DNA of 64,000 bases. Source: Cyanophora paradoxa. Taxonomy: Eukaryota; Glaucocystophyceae; Cyanophorales; Cyanophoraceae. The notes beneath the pieces were generated by a model. It saw only the letters and a program-made list of their open reading frames with translations, searched no databases and was not told the DNA's origin. The stretch spans positions 48,208 through 112,207 of the forward strand of contig QPMI01000532.1 of assembly GCA_004431415.1 (NCBI GenBank), read 5' to 3'. Of this stretch, positions 45,401 through 56,396 are shown piece after piece. Numbering within the stretch: the stretch's first letter is position 1; each line of letters starts with the position of its first letter. The position numbers and the translations under genes were made by a program.

Positions 45401-47875
45401 CGCCGCTGCGCCGCCTGACGCCCGGGCAGGCACACGGCGAACGCGTACGAGGACGGGCGCACCATCGTCGTCATCGCCAACCGGCCCGCCCGCCCGCCCC
45501 TCCCTTCCGCCCGTCCCCGACTCTCGATCGATCATATCTAACCTAGATGGGCGCCATCCTCCTAGACCCTCCCCACCCCTCTCACCCCCGCCCCGCCCCT
45601 CCCCTCTCACCCCCTCTAGACCTAGATCTGATCACCCTATTCTAGATCTAGATCTGATCTCCGCGCCGGCGCCCCCCTCCCGCCCCTCCCGCCCCTCCCG
45701 CCCCTCACCCCCAGCTCCCCTACCTACGTCATCGCCAACCGGCGCGCCCACCCTCTAGATCTAGATGTAGATTTGATCTGCGCCCCTCCCGCCCCTCATC
45801 CCCGGCTCCCCTACCTGCGTCATGGCTAACCGGCTCGCCCGTTCTCTAGATCTAGATCTAGATCCGATCTGCGCCCCTCCCGCCCCTCATCCCCGGCTCC
45901 CCTCCCCCTCCTGATCTCTCTGCGGGGCAGGGTGGAGGTGCCGGTGGACCTTGCGGGCTTCAGCCAGCCCGGTGCCCCCCGCCCCGCCCCGACCCCGTCC
46001 CCAGACTACTACTACTCGGCCCCCCGCCTGACGCTTCGCCCCCCGATGCGCAGCGAAGCTGTGGCGGTACGAGCTGGACCTCGACACCGGTCGCGTCCGC
46101 GAGGCCCGCCCGCCCCTCCCTCCCTCCCCCTCTCCCCCCACGCACCCTCCCTCCCTGGGGACTGGAGCCCCCCGGCCCCCGCCGGCGCCCTAGATTCTTC
46201 CTCCCCCTCCCCCTTCTTCCTCCCCCTCCCCCTCCGCCCCTCCCTCCCTCCCCCTCTCTCTCCCTCTCCTCCCGCGCCTCGACCCCCGCCTCCGGCGGGA
46301 GGAGGGAGGGCGTCCCCATAGCGAAGGCCTAGATCCTTCCTCCCCCTCCCCTCCCCTCCCCCTCCTCCGGCCCCTCCTCCCCCCCCCCCAACCCACCCCC
46401 CCCACCCCCCCTCCCTCAGGGCCCGCTGGCGGCGTCGGCGGTGGAGTTTCCCTCCGTCAACGGCGCCTTCGCCGGCCTCCACGCCCGGTGCGGTGGGGCG
46501 GGGCGGGGGCTTGGGCGGGTGGGGCGGGTGGGGCGGGCCGAGGCCGGGCGGGGCGGGTGGGGCCGGGCGGGCCCAGGCCGGTGGGGCGGGCCCAGGCCGG
46601 CCTAGGCCTTCGCCGGCCTCCGCGCCCGGTCCGGTGGGGCGGGCGCCGGGGCGGGGGTGGGGGGGTGGGGGCGGGGGCGGGGCTGACCCAGTCCCGCGTC
46701 TGCTTCTTAGGGCTTCCGTGGGGAACCTCGAGCGGGGGGGGCCCGTCCACGGGGGTGGGGTCGGGGCGGCCGTGCCGGGCAGCATGGAGGTTTGAGCTTT
46801 CAAGGGGAGGGGGCCTCGAGCCGGGGCGGGCCGGGCGCCCGGCCATCCGAGCACCTGAGTCCGCGTCCAACCATCCGGGGCGGCAGGTACGTGTACGCGT
46901 CGCGGAAGGCGGAGGGGGAGGACGGCCCCAAGTGGGACGCCCTCGTCAAGCTCGACACCCGCTCCGGTGCTAGCCCGGCCCCGGCCCCCGGCCCCGGCCC
47001 CGCCCCCGCCGCCCTCCCGCAGATCTGTCCCTCATAAGAGATGCATGCGCAAGAGATACAATCCCTTTATCATAGAATTTTACGAGAGATCTTTGTTCCG
47101 CCGCCCCCGGCCCCGCCCTCGGCCCCCGGCCCCGGGCCCTACGCCTTCCACAGCCCCTGACTTCCGCGCTCGCGCGCCCCTCGCAGGGGAGATACGTGAG
47201 ACGTCGCTGGGCCCCCGGACCTACGCCGGCGCGCCCCGCGCCCCTCCCTTCCCCCCGCCCCTCGCGGATCCTTCGAACCGACGGGCGCAGGGGAGTTCGC
47301 GTTCGTGGCGCGGCGCTGCCCGACCGCCGAGGACGACGGGTACCTCGTGCGCCCCGCCTTAATTAAGCTCTTAAGATATATAAGAGATATTAAGAGGTTA
47401 GTTATATATGTTATAAGAGCTCATAAGAGACGACGGACACCTCGTGGCCCTCGTTCCCTCTTCCTTTCTAACGCCACCGCGCCGCCGCGCTGGGGGCGTC
47501 TCGTCTGAGCCCCCGAGCCCGGCGTCTGATCCTGATCTCGCCCCCCCCCCCAGGTGGGGTACGTGCACGACGAGGGGGCGGACCAGTCGGAGCTCCGCGT
47601 GTTCGACGCGGCCGCGCTCGGGGACCCCCTCGCCCGCGTCCTCCTCCCCCAGCGCGTCCCCTACGGTACCCACCCCTCTTTCCCTCCCCCCTCCTCCCCC
47701 CCCCCCTGGCTATTTACTGGAACGCTTGAAACGCCAAAACTTTTTCGCCATCTCAATAGCTAAAACCGCCTAGCGCTCAGTCTCTAGCATGCAGAACCGC
47801 GCTCGAGATCGCACGCTGACGGGCGTCGGGCGCGGGGCATGCGCAGGGTTCCACGGGGCCTTCTTCCCCGTGTAG
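42468..47875 (+). CDS. Carotenoid cleavage dioxygenase (CCD/RPE65 family), probably plastid-targeted
   Basis: Non-haem Fe(II) enzyme that cuts conjugated double bonds of carotenoids to apocarotenoids. Motifs in order: LRYLNGNFQPV; GLETIGTIPEDLNG; GVFIRNGSNPRFSPTLPYHW; GDGMLHATALIGGKAGYANR; FGGRLLALAEDGPPVEIDP; PFTAHPKIDPATGEMVVFG (Fe His 1); PLMHDFAVTPRYSILYD (His 2); HTANAYEDGRTIVVIA (His 3); VEVPVDLAGF; FPSVNGAFAGLHAR; RYVYASRKAEGEDGPKWDA; EFAFVARRCPTAEDDGYLV; VGYVHDEGADQSELRVFDAA; LLPQRVPYG; FHGAFFPV (His 4) and the stop at 47873-47875. All four iron-ligand histidines are present. The N-terminus (ARIFRALGASLFARQSAP) is Arg/Ser/Ala-rich, suiting a transit peptide, but 42468 is a GTG and the true ATG was not found. 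About 20 introns, several with long poly-C or repeats. Confidence 0.9.
43649..43672. repeat. Poly-C run (24) in a dioxygenase intron
   Basis: Twenty-four consecutive C residues upstream of the CTTGACTCGCCCC...CGCAG acceptor region. Confidence 0.9.
44457..44522. repeat. GATCTGATCC tandem repeat in a dioxygenase intron
   Basis: Repeated GATCTGATCC units immediately precede the CCCCGCAG acceptor of the RISDLKAVPF exon. Confidence 0.85.
44602..44624. repeat. Poly-C run (23) in a dioxygenase intron
   Basis: Twenty-three consecutive C residues follow the GTGCG donor of the exon ending YGVFSKT. Confidence 0.9.
45455..45930. repeat. Long dioxygenase intron with tandemly duplicated exon-intron junction
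   Basis: The exon end GTCATCGCCAACCGGC recurs inside the intron at about 45728 and, with two changes, at about 45822, each copy followed by CTAGATCTAGAT and CCCCTCCCGCCCCTCA. Unit length is roughly 90 bases. Confidence 0.75.
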
Positions 47876-48368
47876 GCGCCGCCAGGCGGCGCTTGCCGAG
47901 TCGCGGATCGCTGCAGCTAATCGCCAGTCGAATTCGAAGCCCGCTTAACCTTCGACGTCGCTCGGGCGCTCGGGCGCCCTGAGTCTAGGTTTTAGAGCAC
48001 CCTGCGATTGTTGTTCCCAGTATTGCCAGGCTAGATAGCTGGCAAGGTGGTGTATTGGGGGGTACAGGCAGACTGAGCTACAGGGGTACAGGGCTACAGG
48101 GACTTGGACAGTATATCACTGCTGCAATACCAGCCTCCGTAGCTTCGAATTCCTTGTACAGCTATAGCTAAACTCAAAACTCTCAACCTAAGAGCCAACG
48201 ACGAACGAGAAGAGAGGAAGATCGATATCGATGTCCGTCTAAATTAGAGCGTTCAACTTCGAATTCATCTACTAGATCGATATATATCGTCGCGGGGCAA
48301 TTGCAACGAAGAAACCGCCCTCGTCGTGCACGTACCCCCGGGCCCCCACTGGTGACTGGTGCCCGGTA

Positions 48369-48468
48369 CCGTCGGACTCCGGAGTCCGGACTCGACCGGA
48401 GTCGCGAGTCTCGCGACTCGCAACTCCGGAGTCCGGACTCGACCGGAGTCGCGAGTCGCGACTCAGAT
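48369..48468. repeat. Direct duplication of a GGAGTCCGGACTCGACCGGA unit
   Basis: The unit occurs at about 48379 and 48426, each followed by GTCGCGAGTC. Each unit also contains the palindrome GGAGTCCGGACTC, so hairpins are possible. Confidence 0.75.
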
Positions 48469-48544
48469 TCCGATCGCGTCGTCACTCGGACTCACTCAGA
48501 CGCATGCGGACTCTTGCGGAGTCATTGCGGACAGATCATCGGAT

Positions 48545-48781
48545 CTACCGTGTACGACTTATATACCGCGCTGACTTAACTACCGCGCTGCCAAATTACC
48601 GCGCTCAAAATTTTTATAACGCAGTAATTTGGTAGCGCAGTATTACCTCCTTGGCTAAGAAATAGCAGATTTTTTGAGGCCGATGGAACGCGGTAATTTG
48701 GTAACGCAGTAAAGCGCAAATCGGGCCCAAATTTTTGGAACGCGCTAATTTGTGACGCGGTATTTAAGTCTTACACGGTAG
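48545..48781. mobile_element. MITE-like element, copy 1 (237 bp)
   Basis: Begins CTACCGTGTACGACTTATAT and ends with the imperfect reverse complement, ...TTAAGTCTTACACGGTAG. Internally it has nested inverted GCGCTRCCAAATTACYGCG / CGCAGTAATTTGGTAGCGC arms. It has no coding capacity and no clear target-site duplication. Confidence 0.75.
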
Positions 48782-49073
48782 TCATTATCTAGATTCTAGC
48801 GCTAGCCTAGCTAGACACCAGCATGCGCCGTTCAACGGTTCTACAGTAGATCTCGACTCTGAGTCTGAGTCTGCAATGACTCTGCATTGCCCCATGCATT
48901 ATTATTCCGTTACACGGTAGCTCAGTAGCTGGTCCGAGCGGCCAGGACCGAGCCTGCAGCTGGTCGGTTTGGCTCGGTTAAGAGGCTGCGGAGTCTATGT
49001 GCTAGGCTGCCACAGCCTGCCAGCTGGTCTCATATGCATCTGTGCTAGCCTAGTAGGCTGGTCTCATATACAT

Positions 49074-49317
49074 CTACCGTGTAATACTTAATTACCGCGC
49101 TGACATAACTACTGCGCTACCATATTACTGCGCTCAAAAGTTTTAGAACGCAGTAATTTGGTAGCGCAATAAATGTCTTTTGTTAACACTTTTCTATGGG
49201 CAGATTGATAAGAACGCAGTAATTCGGTACCGCGCTAAAGCGCCTGCCGGGCAGTGCCGGCGCAGAAATTCTAGAACGCAGTAATTTGTGGCGCGGTAAT
49301 TAAGTATTACACGGTAG
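49074..49317. mobile_element. MITE-like element, copy 2 (244 bp)
   Basis: Perfect terminal inverted repeat of about 26 bases beginning CTACCGTGTAATACTTAATT. Internal arms match copy 1. It sits in one copy of the GCTGGTCTCATAT repeat, which continues elsewhere uninterrupted, so insertion is likely. Confidence 0.8.
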
Positions 49318-50201
49318 TAGTACTGTTGCAGTGCTGCGCTGCCAAAGCCTGCCCGCGGCCACTAGTACTGAGTACTGCCGCAGTGCCCGGGTCTGCCCCG
49401 GCCCCCGCGGGCGGGCCGGGCCCCGGCCCCCGGCGGGTGGCAGGCGCCTGTGAGCTCGAGGCAGCCTGGCAGCCTGTGGGCCTGTGGCAGGTGTCCGGCG
49501 CCACTGCCCGGCGCCCGCGCCGGCCCCGCGGCCCCGCGCGGGCCCCGGGGCTGGAGCCGCTGGACTGTCACAGTGTTTTTGTGCTCGATCGGAAATTCGG
49601 AATGGCCAAGCAAGTTGAGACTCTCGAGCTCGAGCTCGATAGAATCGAAGACTATCGACTTACGAGTCGTTAATTAGTAGGACTCGTTACGACTCACTTA
49701 CGACTCCAAGTTACGAGTCTTAACTTACGACTCTAAGTTACCAGGCTGGTCTCATATGCATCTGCGCCGATCCTGCGGTGACACTGGTGTGACAGTGCGG
49801 TCAACTTTGGGCCTTTGGCAAGCTTAAGGTTCTTGATCATGAGTGATGTGTATATATATATCCCGTCACGATTCCCGTGTGACGTACGGTAGTAAGTACT
49901 AGCCTATAGCTAGTAGTAGTAACGGTACTAGGCTACTACTAGCTGCACAGGCTATAGTGCTGGTGTAGTAACGTCTAGCTACTAGGCTACAGTGCTGCTG
50001 CACGGCGCGCGCGCGAAGCGGATCGGAGTCAAAGCTGTTCAAATTCTGTGCCGAGCGAACCTCATCAGGGCCTCTGAATTCTCTATCTTTGACACAACTT
50101 CAACTAGTGTAAGGTACGAATACGCGGGGCGAGCTCGAGGAGCCGGTACAGTCGTTGCTGAGTAAACGCGCGCGCACGCATACGCAGACGCAGACGCTGA
50201 G

Positions 50202-52920
50202 ATGACCGATCCGTACAGAGACCCGGCGCTCAACCCCTATCCCACATACGGTGGATGGCTTTCACCGTAAGCTCGTTAAGCTCGCGAAGCGTGATCTTTT
50301 CATCGTGTTCTGACATCGTGTTCTTTTCTTTTCTCTGCATGCCGAACGTACAGTTTCCCCGTGTACGAAGAGGGGATTCTAAGAGGCGGGAGGGCTGAGT
50401 CATCAGATCCGAACCTGCTATACCGCTCAAACCCTTACTATGTGATCGGTGTGTTCTTTCGATCCCATTGCCATCATGGCATGTTCGCTGCCCTAAGTCC
50501 CCGCATAAACTTGTATATGCACGCACATAAATCATTGAATAAGTATATGCACTCTTGTGCATGGCTTAAGCTTACAGATTTTGCGAAGATGGAGACACTT
50601 CTCAATATGGTGGGGTGTTCACTGCTGAGGCATTTGGGCAGACGCCGCCCTCTGTTTCGGTGACCTTGCAAGTGCGTGTACACGAGTCACTATGGCACCA
50701 AACTTGAAATCCAATCATAACAACGGATCTTGTACGACCTAATCCTGCAATTGCGCAGAAGGATCATTACATCAAACGAGTCGAGATTATCCCGGGATAC
50801 AAGGGCACTGAACAGTGTACGCGCATTGACTTTTTAATTGTAGTATTAATGATGAGGCGTACACAATTGCGAACTTCTCGTCACCGCAGATCCCCTCTCG
50901 AACTTCAAGATTCAATTGCTGAATGATTATCAAGTGGTGCATGATCATGAGATTTCCGTACCATATGCATGCAATTGCAATAAAAAACGTTGATCGGCGG
51001 AACGGCCCGCGACGCTAATCATGATCATGATCATAGTATAATTAACTTAGCAAGCTTGCGCACAGGTGCACGAGTCGCCTGTGTTCGCTGGAGCGCAGAT
51101 AAATCCCGAGACCGGGAGTCACACGTACGACCTACCATTACTTACTTTTGGTTCGCATGCGCAAACCAGTGCCCGGCCTTAATACACTGCTGACCGATCG
51201 CAATGATACCGGTACCGGTGCGTATACGTAGCCGACACAGTCAAAGTTGTTGGCGCTGGTCTCGGTACGTCTACAGCTACATGCATACGCACTAGTACTC
51301 AGGCGCACGGAATGCATATGGATATGATATATTTATTATACTAATGCATCTGACATACTTGTACTGCTGCGCAGACTCAAAATTGGGCATTGTTGAGTTG
51401 GATGCTTTGGGCCAGGGTTCGCAATTGCACTATATACAGGGCGCATCCCTTGAGCCCTTGACATTAATTTGCCATCTTCGCGCATGCACAGAGGCTCAAA
51501 ATCTTGCATTGCGAGACAATCAGTCAACAACTACTGCGTCCTCCTATTGTGCGTGTCTTCGAATTCTTTTTGTACTTCAGGTATTTCTTTCACTCTCGCT
51601 CTCTCTTATTGCTGAATCGACAGATAAGTCACTCACCATGAGTGGTCCATCACTTGCTACTGGTAATCTGGTCGATGTCGCAGACAAGCTATCACGATTT
51701 AATATTGTACTTGCTGAATTGCGTTGCAGATGGGCACGGGTATCATGGAAAGTACTACGGACTTCACGACGTTATCGATGTGTTCAACACGTACCACAGC
51801 AGCCTGAGCGACACTGCGCCCTGGGTTCAGGTCGACTTCAAGGTTTGCCTTTACAAGAGCGCTAGCGCTAGCAAAGCTCTTGGAATATCATTAATCCCTT
51901 TTGTAACAGGCGGACGCCCGTATTGACGAAATCGACATCTACAACGTGTGTTCGACTGCAAATTTCTGATCGATTTGAATTGCAATTGCACGCGCACATT
52001 AAAATTAATATTGTACACTTGCGCGTCTTTCCACACAGCGCAATGACGAGTGGAAGTTCGACTCGCGTCTGAGTGACTTCAATTTAATCGTTTACAAGGA
52101 CGGGGCTGAGGCGCGTTAACGTGTAATTTGCCTTTGACTAATCTCATGCATGCCCGGCCCGGCAACCGTTGAACTCGTTGCTGATCGCTTGCGATCTTTG
52201 CAGGTTTATAATTCGGGCTCCATTGTTCCGGATTTTTATTCAACGGGCCGCAACACATCCAACGGGTTCTGGTCCAACGGTCCGAATTACTGGAACCTGT
52301 TCAAGCACCGGATCCCCAACGGCGTGGAAGGTGCGGATGTGTCTAAAGCTACCTCGAGATGTTGATTCCTGATTACGCGTCGCGATCGATGTATATACAT
52401 ACAGGCGATGCCGTCAAGATCATCAAGCCAAACGGCGGGGTTCTGAATTTTGGCGAGCTGCAAATCCTTGGTAATTTCGGCATTTGTTTCTTCAATGATT
52501 CTCTCCTTTCATATGAGTTATACGTGTACTTGCAGGGAAACCGCTCCTCGATGTGTATTTCGGCTCCTCGACGCCCTTGCCCAGTCAGCTTGGTGACTCG
52601 ACTCTGCTATATATTAACATTCGTTTCTTGTAATTCAACCACTTCCTCTGATGCGTATACTGATTCCTCTTATATGCAAATGTACTTGCAGATGCCGAGA
52701 ACCAGACTGTGCAGGTACCAGTGTCATCAACAACTGTGTATATATCGAGCTTTGTGCACATTTGCATGCTGATCGTAGCGTGCACGTGCAGGCGGACATC
52801 GACGAAGACGCACATGCCGCGTTCGACAGCGAGGAGCTCGAGCACGAGGACATCGAGGACGCCGGGCTCTTCGAGTCTATCGACGACGATGCCCTCCTCG
52901 CTGCGATCGCCGCCATGTAG
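50202..52920 (+). CDS. Two-domain F5/8 type C (discoidin-like) protein with acidic tail
   Basis: F5/8C domains bind sugars or lipids. Domain 1, spliced: FCEDGDTSQYGGVFTAEAFG, KDHYIKRVEIIPGYKGTEQ, PLSNFKIQLLNDYQVVHDHE, VHESPVFAGAQINPETG, DTVKVVGAGL and SKLGIVELDALGQGSQLHYI. Domain 2: NLALRDNQSTTTASSYYK, SLATDGHGYHGKYYGLHDVI, DVFNTYHSSLSDTAPWVQVD, ADARIDEIDIYNRNDEWKFD, SRLSDFNLIVYKDGAEVYNS, NGFWSNGPNYWNLFKHRIPN and DAVKIIKPNGGVLNFGELQI. The PWVQVDF, IYNR and RLSDFNLxV blocks are diagnostic. The C-terminus is acidic (EELEHEDIEDAGLFESIDDD), with the stop at 52918-52920. No signal peptide was found; the start at 50202 (MTDPYRDPALNPYPTYGGWL) and the exon 2/3 join are uncertain. Introns are AT-rich and longer (50-170 bases), unlike the left part of the window; two look GC-AG (about 51440, 52112). 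Confidence 0.75.
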
Positions 52921-53192
52921 TGTTAGTGTTCGTGTCCAGATAAGGATTTCACTGGCAGCGAGTCGTCTTCCAATGATAAGTAAATTGTATCCAGGGGCTC
53001 CAATGTTCCAATTGCAGAACCCTAGCTTGCTTGCGTCGAAGGCGGCGCGCGCGGTGAATGTGCACGTGGGCGAAGCTCGCGGGAGCGCGAGCATATGCTC
53101 AAATATAAGCTCAAATATAATTCGCCCGCCCATGACCATAAGATCAACAAGCAGGGGGGCAAGCCCCCCCGCACCCCCCCATTTAATAATTT
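52921..53192. other. Intergenic
   Basis: Ends in a GGGGGGCAAGCCCCCC-type palindrome around 53154-53170, directly before the composite repeat. Confidence 0.5.
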
Positions 53193-55083
53193 ACTAGTGG
53201 CCCGGCCGCGTTTGGCGCGCCGGGGGTGCAAGGGGGGAATCGGGATCTAATGAAAGAGTAGTAGTGGCACGAACATGCACGGGGGAGATGTAGATCGACC
53301 CCGGCCCAGCGCGCGCGGCAGGTTGAAGTAGTAACGATAGACACAGATTATATATGATTGAAAAGAATAGAAAAGGGCTGATAAGCACTGGACGTATTCT
53401 CCTGATCGAACAGCCGACTGCTGCGGCGACAATCAACGACAGTGGGGTACTATAGCTAGAACAAAGCCGGAGCACCACATCAGCAGGCGAACACTGAGTG
53501 CCGCAGGCGTCGTCTCCTGTCCTCGCTGGCGAACTCTGCGGAGCGACGTGAAAACCGTGACCAGGTTGCTTGCGAGGCAGCAGAGAGCACTTGCACGAAT
53601 GCGCGAGGGTTGGTAGCCACACCGACGCGGGGTTCGAAGACTGGCTGAGGCAATGCCTGCATGCGGGCTCATCTCAGAGCTGTGCCGATCGCGCCACCGG
53701 GTGGAAGCAGTAAAATGCGACGCATGCACACCTGGACGAAAAAGCTATGGCTGAGTGCGGCACCAGGCGAGAAATTTGCGGCAGATGGAGAAGAGCCCTG
53801 CCAATAAGAACATCATACGATGGTCGGTGTCGAATGAAATTGCGCAAACCTGAGCAGCGCGCCCGTGGCCGCGCACATGACGAAGCAAGTTGTCTCGCCT
53901 GCACATATGCTGTCGAGCGCGCTCCGGACAGATCAAGCAAAGTCCGCCGGTGCAGGCGGACGACAAAGAACATGTCGGGCCCGATAACTGAAAGTCCCTC
54001 CCTGGAAGAACATCCGATGGCACCAACCCGGGTTTTCGTCCCATCTTAACGCGTTCTTCATGATCAGATGCGCACGCTGCGCGGCCTGACGCAGCGGGTA
54101 CCTGCGTGCACGCTGTCGTCCGCTGGCGGCTGTGCTCATGATCAGCAGTCCGCGTACTGAGCGCTGAGTCCACGTACTGAGGGCAGCGTACGCCGGGCGT
54201 GCTCGGCTGCGATCAGCTGCGCAGCTAGGCAGCTGCGCAAGCGGTTTTGCGGTGCAAGCTCAACCACGAGTGCCGGAAAGCGTGCTCGGCTGCGGGCAGC
54301 GGCCCGTGCTCGGTAGGCGGTGCTGCGGCGCAAGCTTGATGCAGTGAAAAGTAGTCCAGCCCGCACGGGTACCGTGCGGCGTACGCGGCGCAGTGCGAGA
54401 AAGCGGAAATCTAGAGGAGTCATCTAGGGAGAAGTGGTTCCATGCATATGCAGAACCGCGCAAGGTACCGTGCGGCGTACGCGGCGCAGTGCGACGAAGC
54501 GGAAATCTAGATCGAAGAGACAGCTAGAGAGAAGTGCACGTGGTTCCATGCCGAACCGGTACCGCGCAAGCGAGACCCATCTAGAGGAGTCATCTAGGGA
54601 GAAGTGGTTCCATGCATATGCAGAACCGCGCAAGGTACCGTGCGGCGTACGCGGCGCAGTGCGACGAAGCGGAAATCTAGATCTAGCTAGAGGAGACAGC
54701 TAAATCTAGAGCGGAAATCTAGAGGAGACAGCTAGGGAGAAGTGGTTGCATGCCGAACCGCGCAAGCGAGCGGAAATCTAGAGGAGACAGCTAGGGAGAA
54801 GTGGTTGCATGCCGAACCGCGCAAGCGAGCGCCGGCGCCCGGAGCAAGCTAGAGAGAATTTCGTTTTCCCCTCGAAAACCAGTTTTCGCGAGTTCGAGAG
54901 AGCTCGACTTTGACGGTCAGAAGTCGAGGCCTAGGGCTGACCGGTCCACCGAGCCAATCAGAACGCGAATAACCCCTCATTTTTTTCCGGTGTTGCAAAC
55001 TGGACCTCGAAAACGGCCTCATAGAAAACTTTTGGCTGAAGCGAGGGAACGGGAAGCAAGGGGGCCCCTTCCCCCCTTGCAAT
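53193..55083. mobile_element. Composite repeat element, copy 1 (about 1.9 kb)
   Basis: The left 194 bases (53193-53386) and right 91 bases (54993-55083) are nearly identical to the ends of copy 2 at 56397-57607, in the same order and orientation. A 13-base inverted pair, TGCAAGGGGGGAA, lies near the ends (53227-53239 and 55069-55081). The middle differs in length and has tandem repeats. One minus-strand stretch near 53870-53940 encodes CRRDNLLRHVRGHG, resembling half of a C2H2 finger. No transposase was recognised. It is probably a non-autonomous or decayed element. Confidence 0.6.
54414..54830. repeat. Tandem and dispersed direct repeats within composite element copy 1
   Basis: A block of about 99 bases starting GAGGAGTCATCTAGGGAGAA recurs 169 bases later (about 54414 and 54583). 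A 59-base unit containing GACAGCTAGGGAGAAGTGG is repeated back-to-back at about 54711-54828. Confidence 0.85.
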
Positions 55084-55102
55084 AATGTCTTCTGATATCA
55101 GG

Positions 55103-56245
55103 GGCCTCGGAAGCGGGATTCCCGCCATGCAAGCGCCTTCAAAATCTAGATCTGGCCATGGTGAGTACCCCACTGCCCGCGCACGTGTTTATGCCGCTTT
55201 ACGAAGTGCCACGCGGCATTCGGCGCGGCGCCGGCGATTCAAAAGCGCGCGCCCTCGAATTCGCGAATAAATACGCATGATCCATGGGCGCGCGCACAGC
55301 ACCGCGCACAGGACGCAGCCGCGTCTCTGCGGCGACAACGCCTTCGACGCAGAATCGCCGCCGCAAGGCGGCTTACGTCTCCGCTCGCTCCGTCTCCGAC
55401 ATCTTCCCCGGCTTGTGCGTTAGCGCAGGCCAAGGCCCGACGACGGGGGCTGCGACCAGCAGCTCCTCGGGACCGGCGCGAACCTGTGCAGCGCTATCGC
55501 GTGCGTCGCGTCAAGGTGGATTACACCCATGCCGGGGCAGTTCGTGGTGTCGTTCAACGGCAGCGAATTCTGTTCGTACACGCCGTACGCGTGCAAAGTG
55601 GGAGACAAAGTCACAGTCAAGCCGGCCGGCTCCGCTCAGGACGTATACGGCGGTGCGACTCTTTTCGTTGTAATATTCTCCACAGCTATAGAAAGCGCAG
55701 ATATAGCTATAGCCTCTGATCATGACACGCGCTTGAACTCACAATTCCGAAATATATATTTATGCGCTGACTTGGAGCGGCGCCGGCGTGTCGACGCGCA
55801 GGGCGCCGGCCAAGCTGCGCGTGCAACGGCACACTGGGGCATTTCTACTACACCCTCCCCGTTAACGGCAGCATTTACTGTGCGCCCTGCAGAGCGAGCC
55901 GCGCAGCTTAAGATATATATATAGCTTGGTCGAGACTGCAAAGCTCATTTCTTTCTCAGGTCTTAGGAACTGCACGGCGGGGGAGAAGATGTATCCGGTC
56001 ACTGGGATGGCGGGCCCGGCGTGCGGGTGCCAGGGCCCACAGCCACCAGAGCGCCGGCGTATCCGAAGCGTACTGCCTCGACCGCTGCAGGGACGGGGTG
56101 CGCGCGCGAGCGCTCTTCAATATATAACAGTTTGAATTTGCGCGATGTTAAATGAAACCACGACGGCTTTCTAAATCCAACTTCCTATTGACGGCTTTCT
56201 AAATTATATAAATCTCTCTCGTGCTATTGCAGGACCAGATTGTCT
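55103..56245 (+). pseudogene. Broken copy of the cysteine-rich surface-protein gene (59117-62348)
   Basis: Homologous to about 59423-60575 of the intact gene: the exon end AGCGGGATTCCCGCCATGCA, the exon with RRRKAAYVSARSVSD, the NCTAGEK exon and its flanking introns. It lacks the first exon's signal peptide. A deletion of about 17-20 bases after GGCCCGACGACGGGGG (near 55445) removes the segment encoding DVRDNGC and changes frame, so VVSFNGSEFCSYTPY is no longer in frame with the upstream part. It ends abruptly in GGACCAGATTGTC at 56245, where dioxygenase-like sequence begins. Confidence 0.8.
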
Positions 56246-56396
56246 TGGGGCGGCAGGTACGTGTACGCGTCGCGGAAGGCGGGGGGGGGAGGACGGCCCC
56301 AAGTGGGACGCCCTCCTCAAGCTCGACACCCGCTCCGGTGCTAGCCCGCCCCCGGCCCTTCCGCTCTAGCTCCCCGTACGGAAGCTTGATTATTAT

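Larger units (their letters stand above)
47876..50201. other. Repeat-rich AT-richer intergenic region
   Basis: Holds the 3' flank of the dioxygenase (homologous to 58284-58850), an inverted GGAGTCCGGACTCGACCGGA cluster at 48370-48470, two MITE-like elements, three copies of GCTGGTCTCATATGCATCTG or close variants at about 49024, 49058 and 49745, and TTACGACTC repeats at 49670-49745. No convincing gene. Confidence 0.6.

Noticed and set aside
49326-49673. 115-codon frame beside MITE copy 2
   Set aside because: Its start lies at the element edge and the product is Pro/Arg/Gly low complexity.
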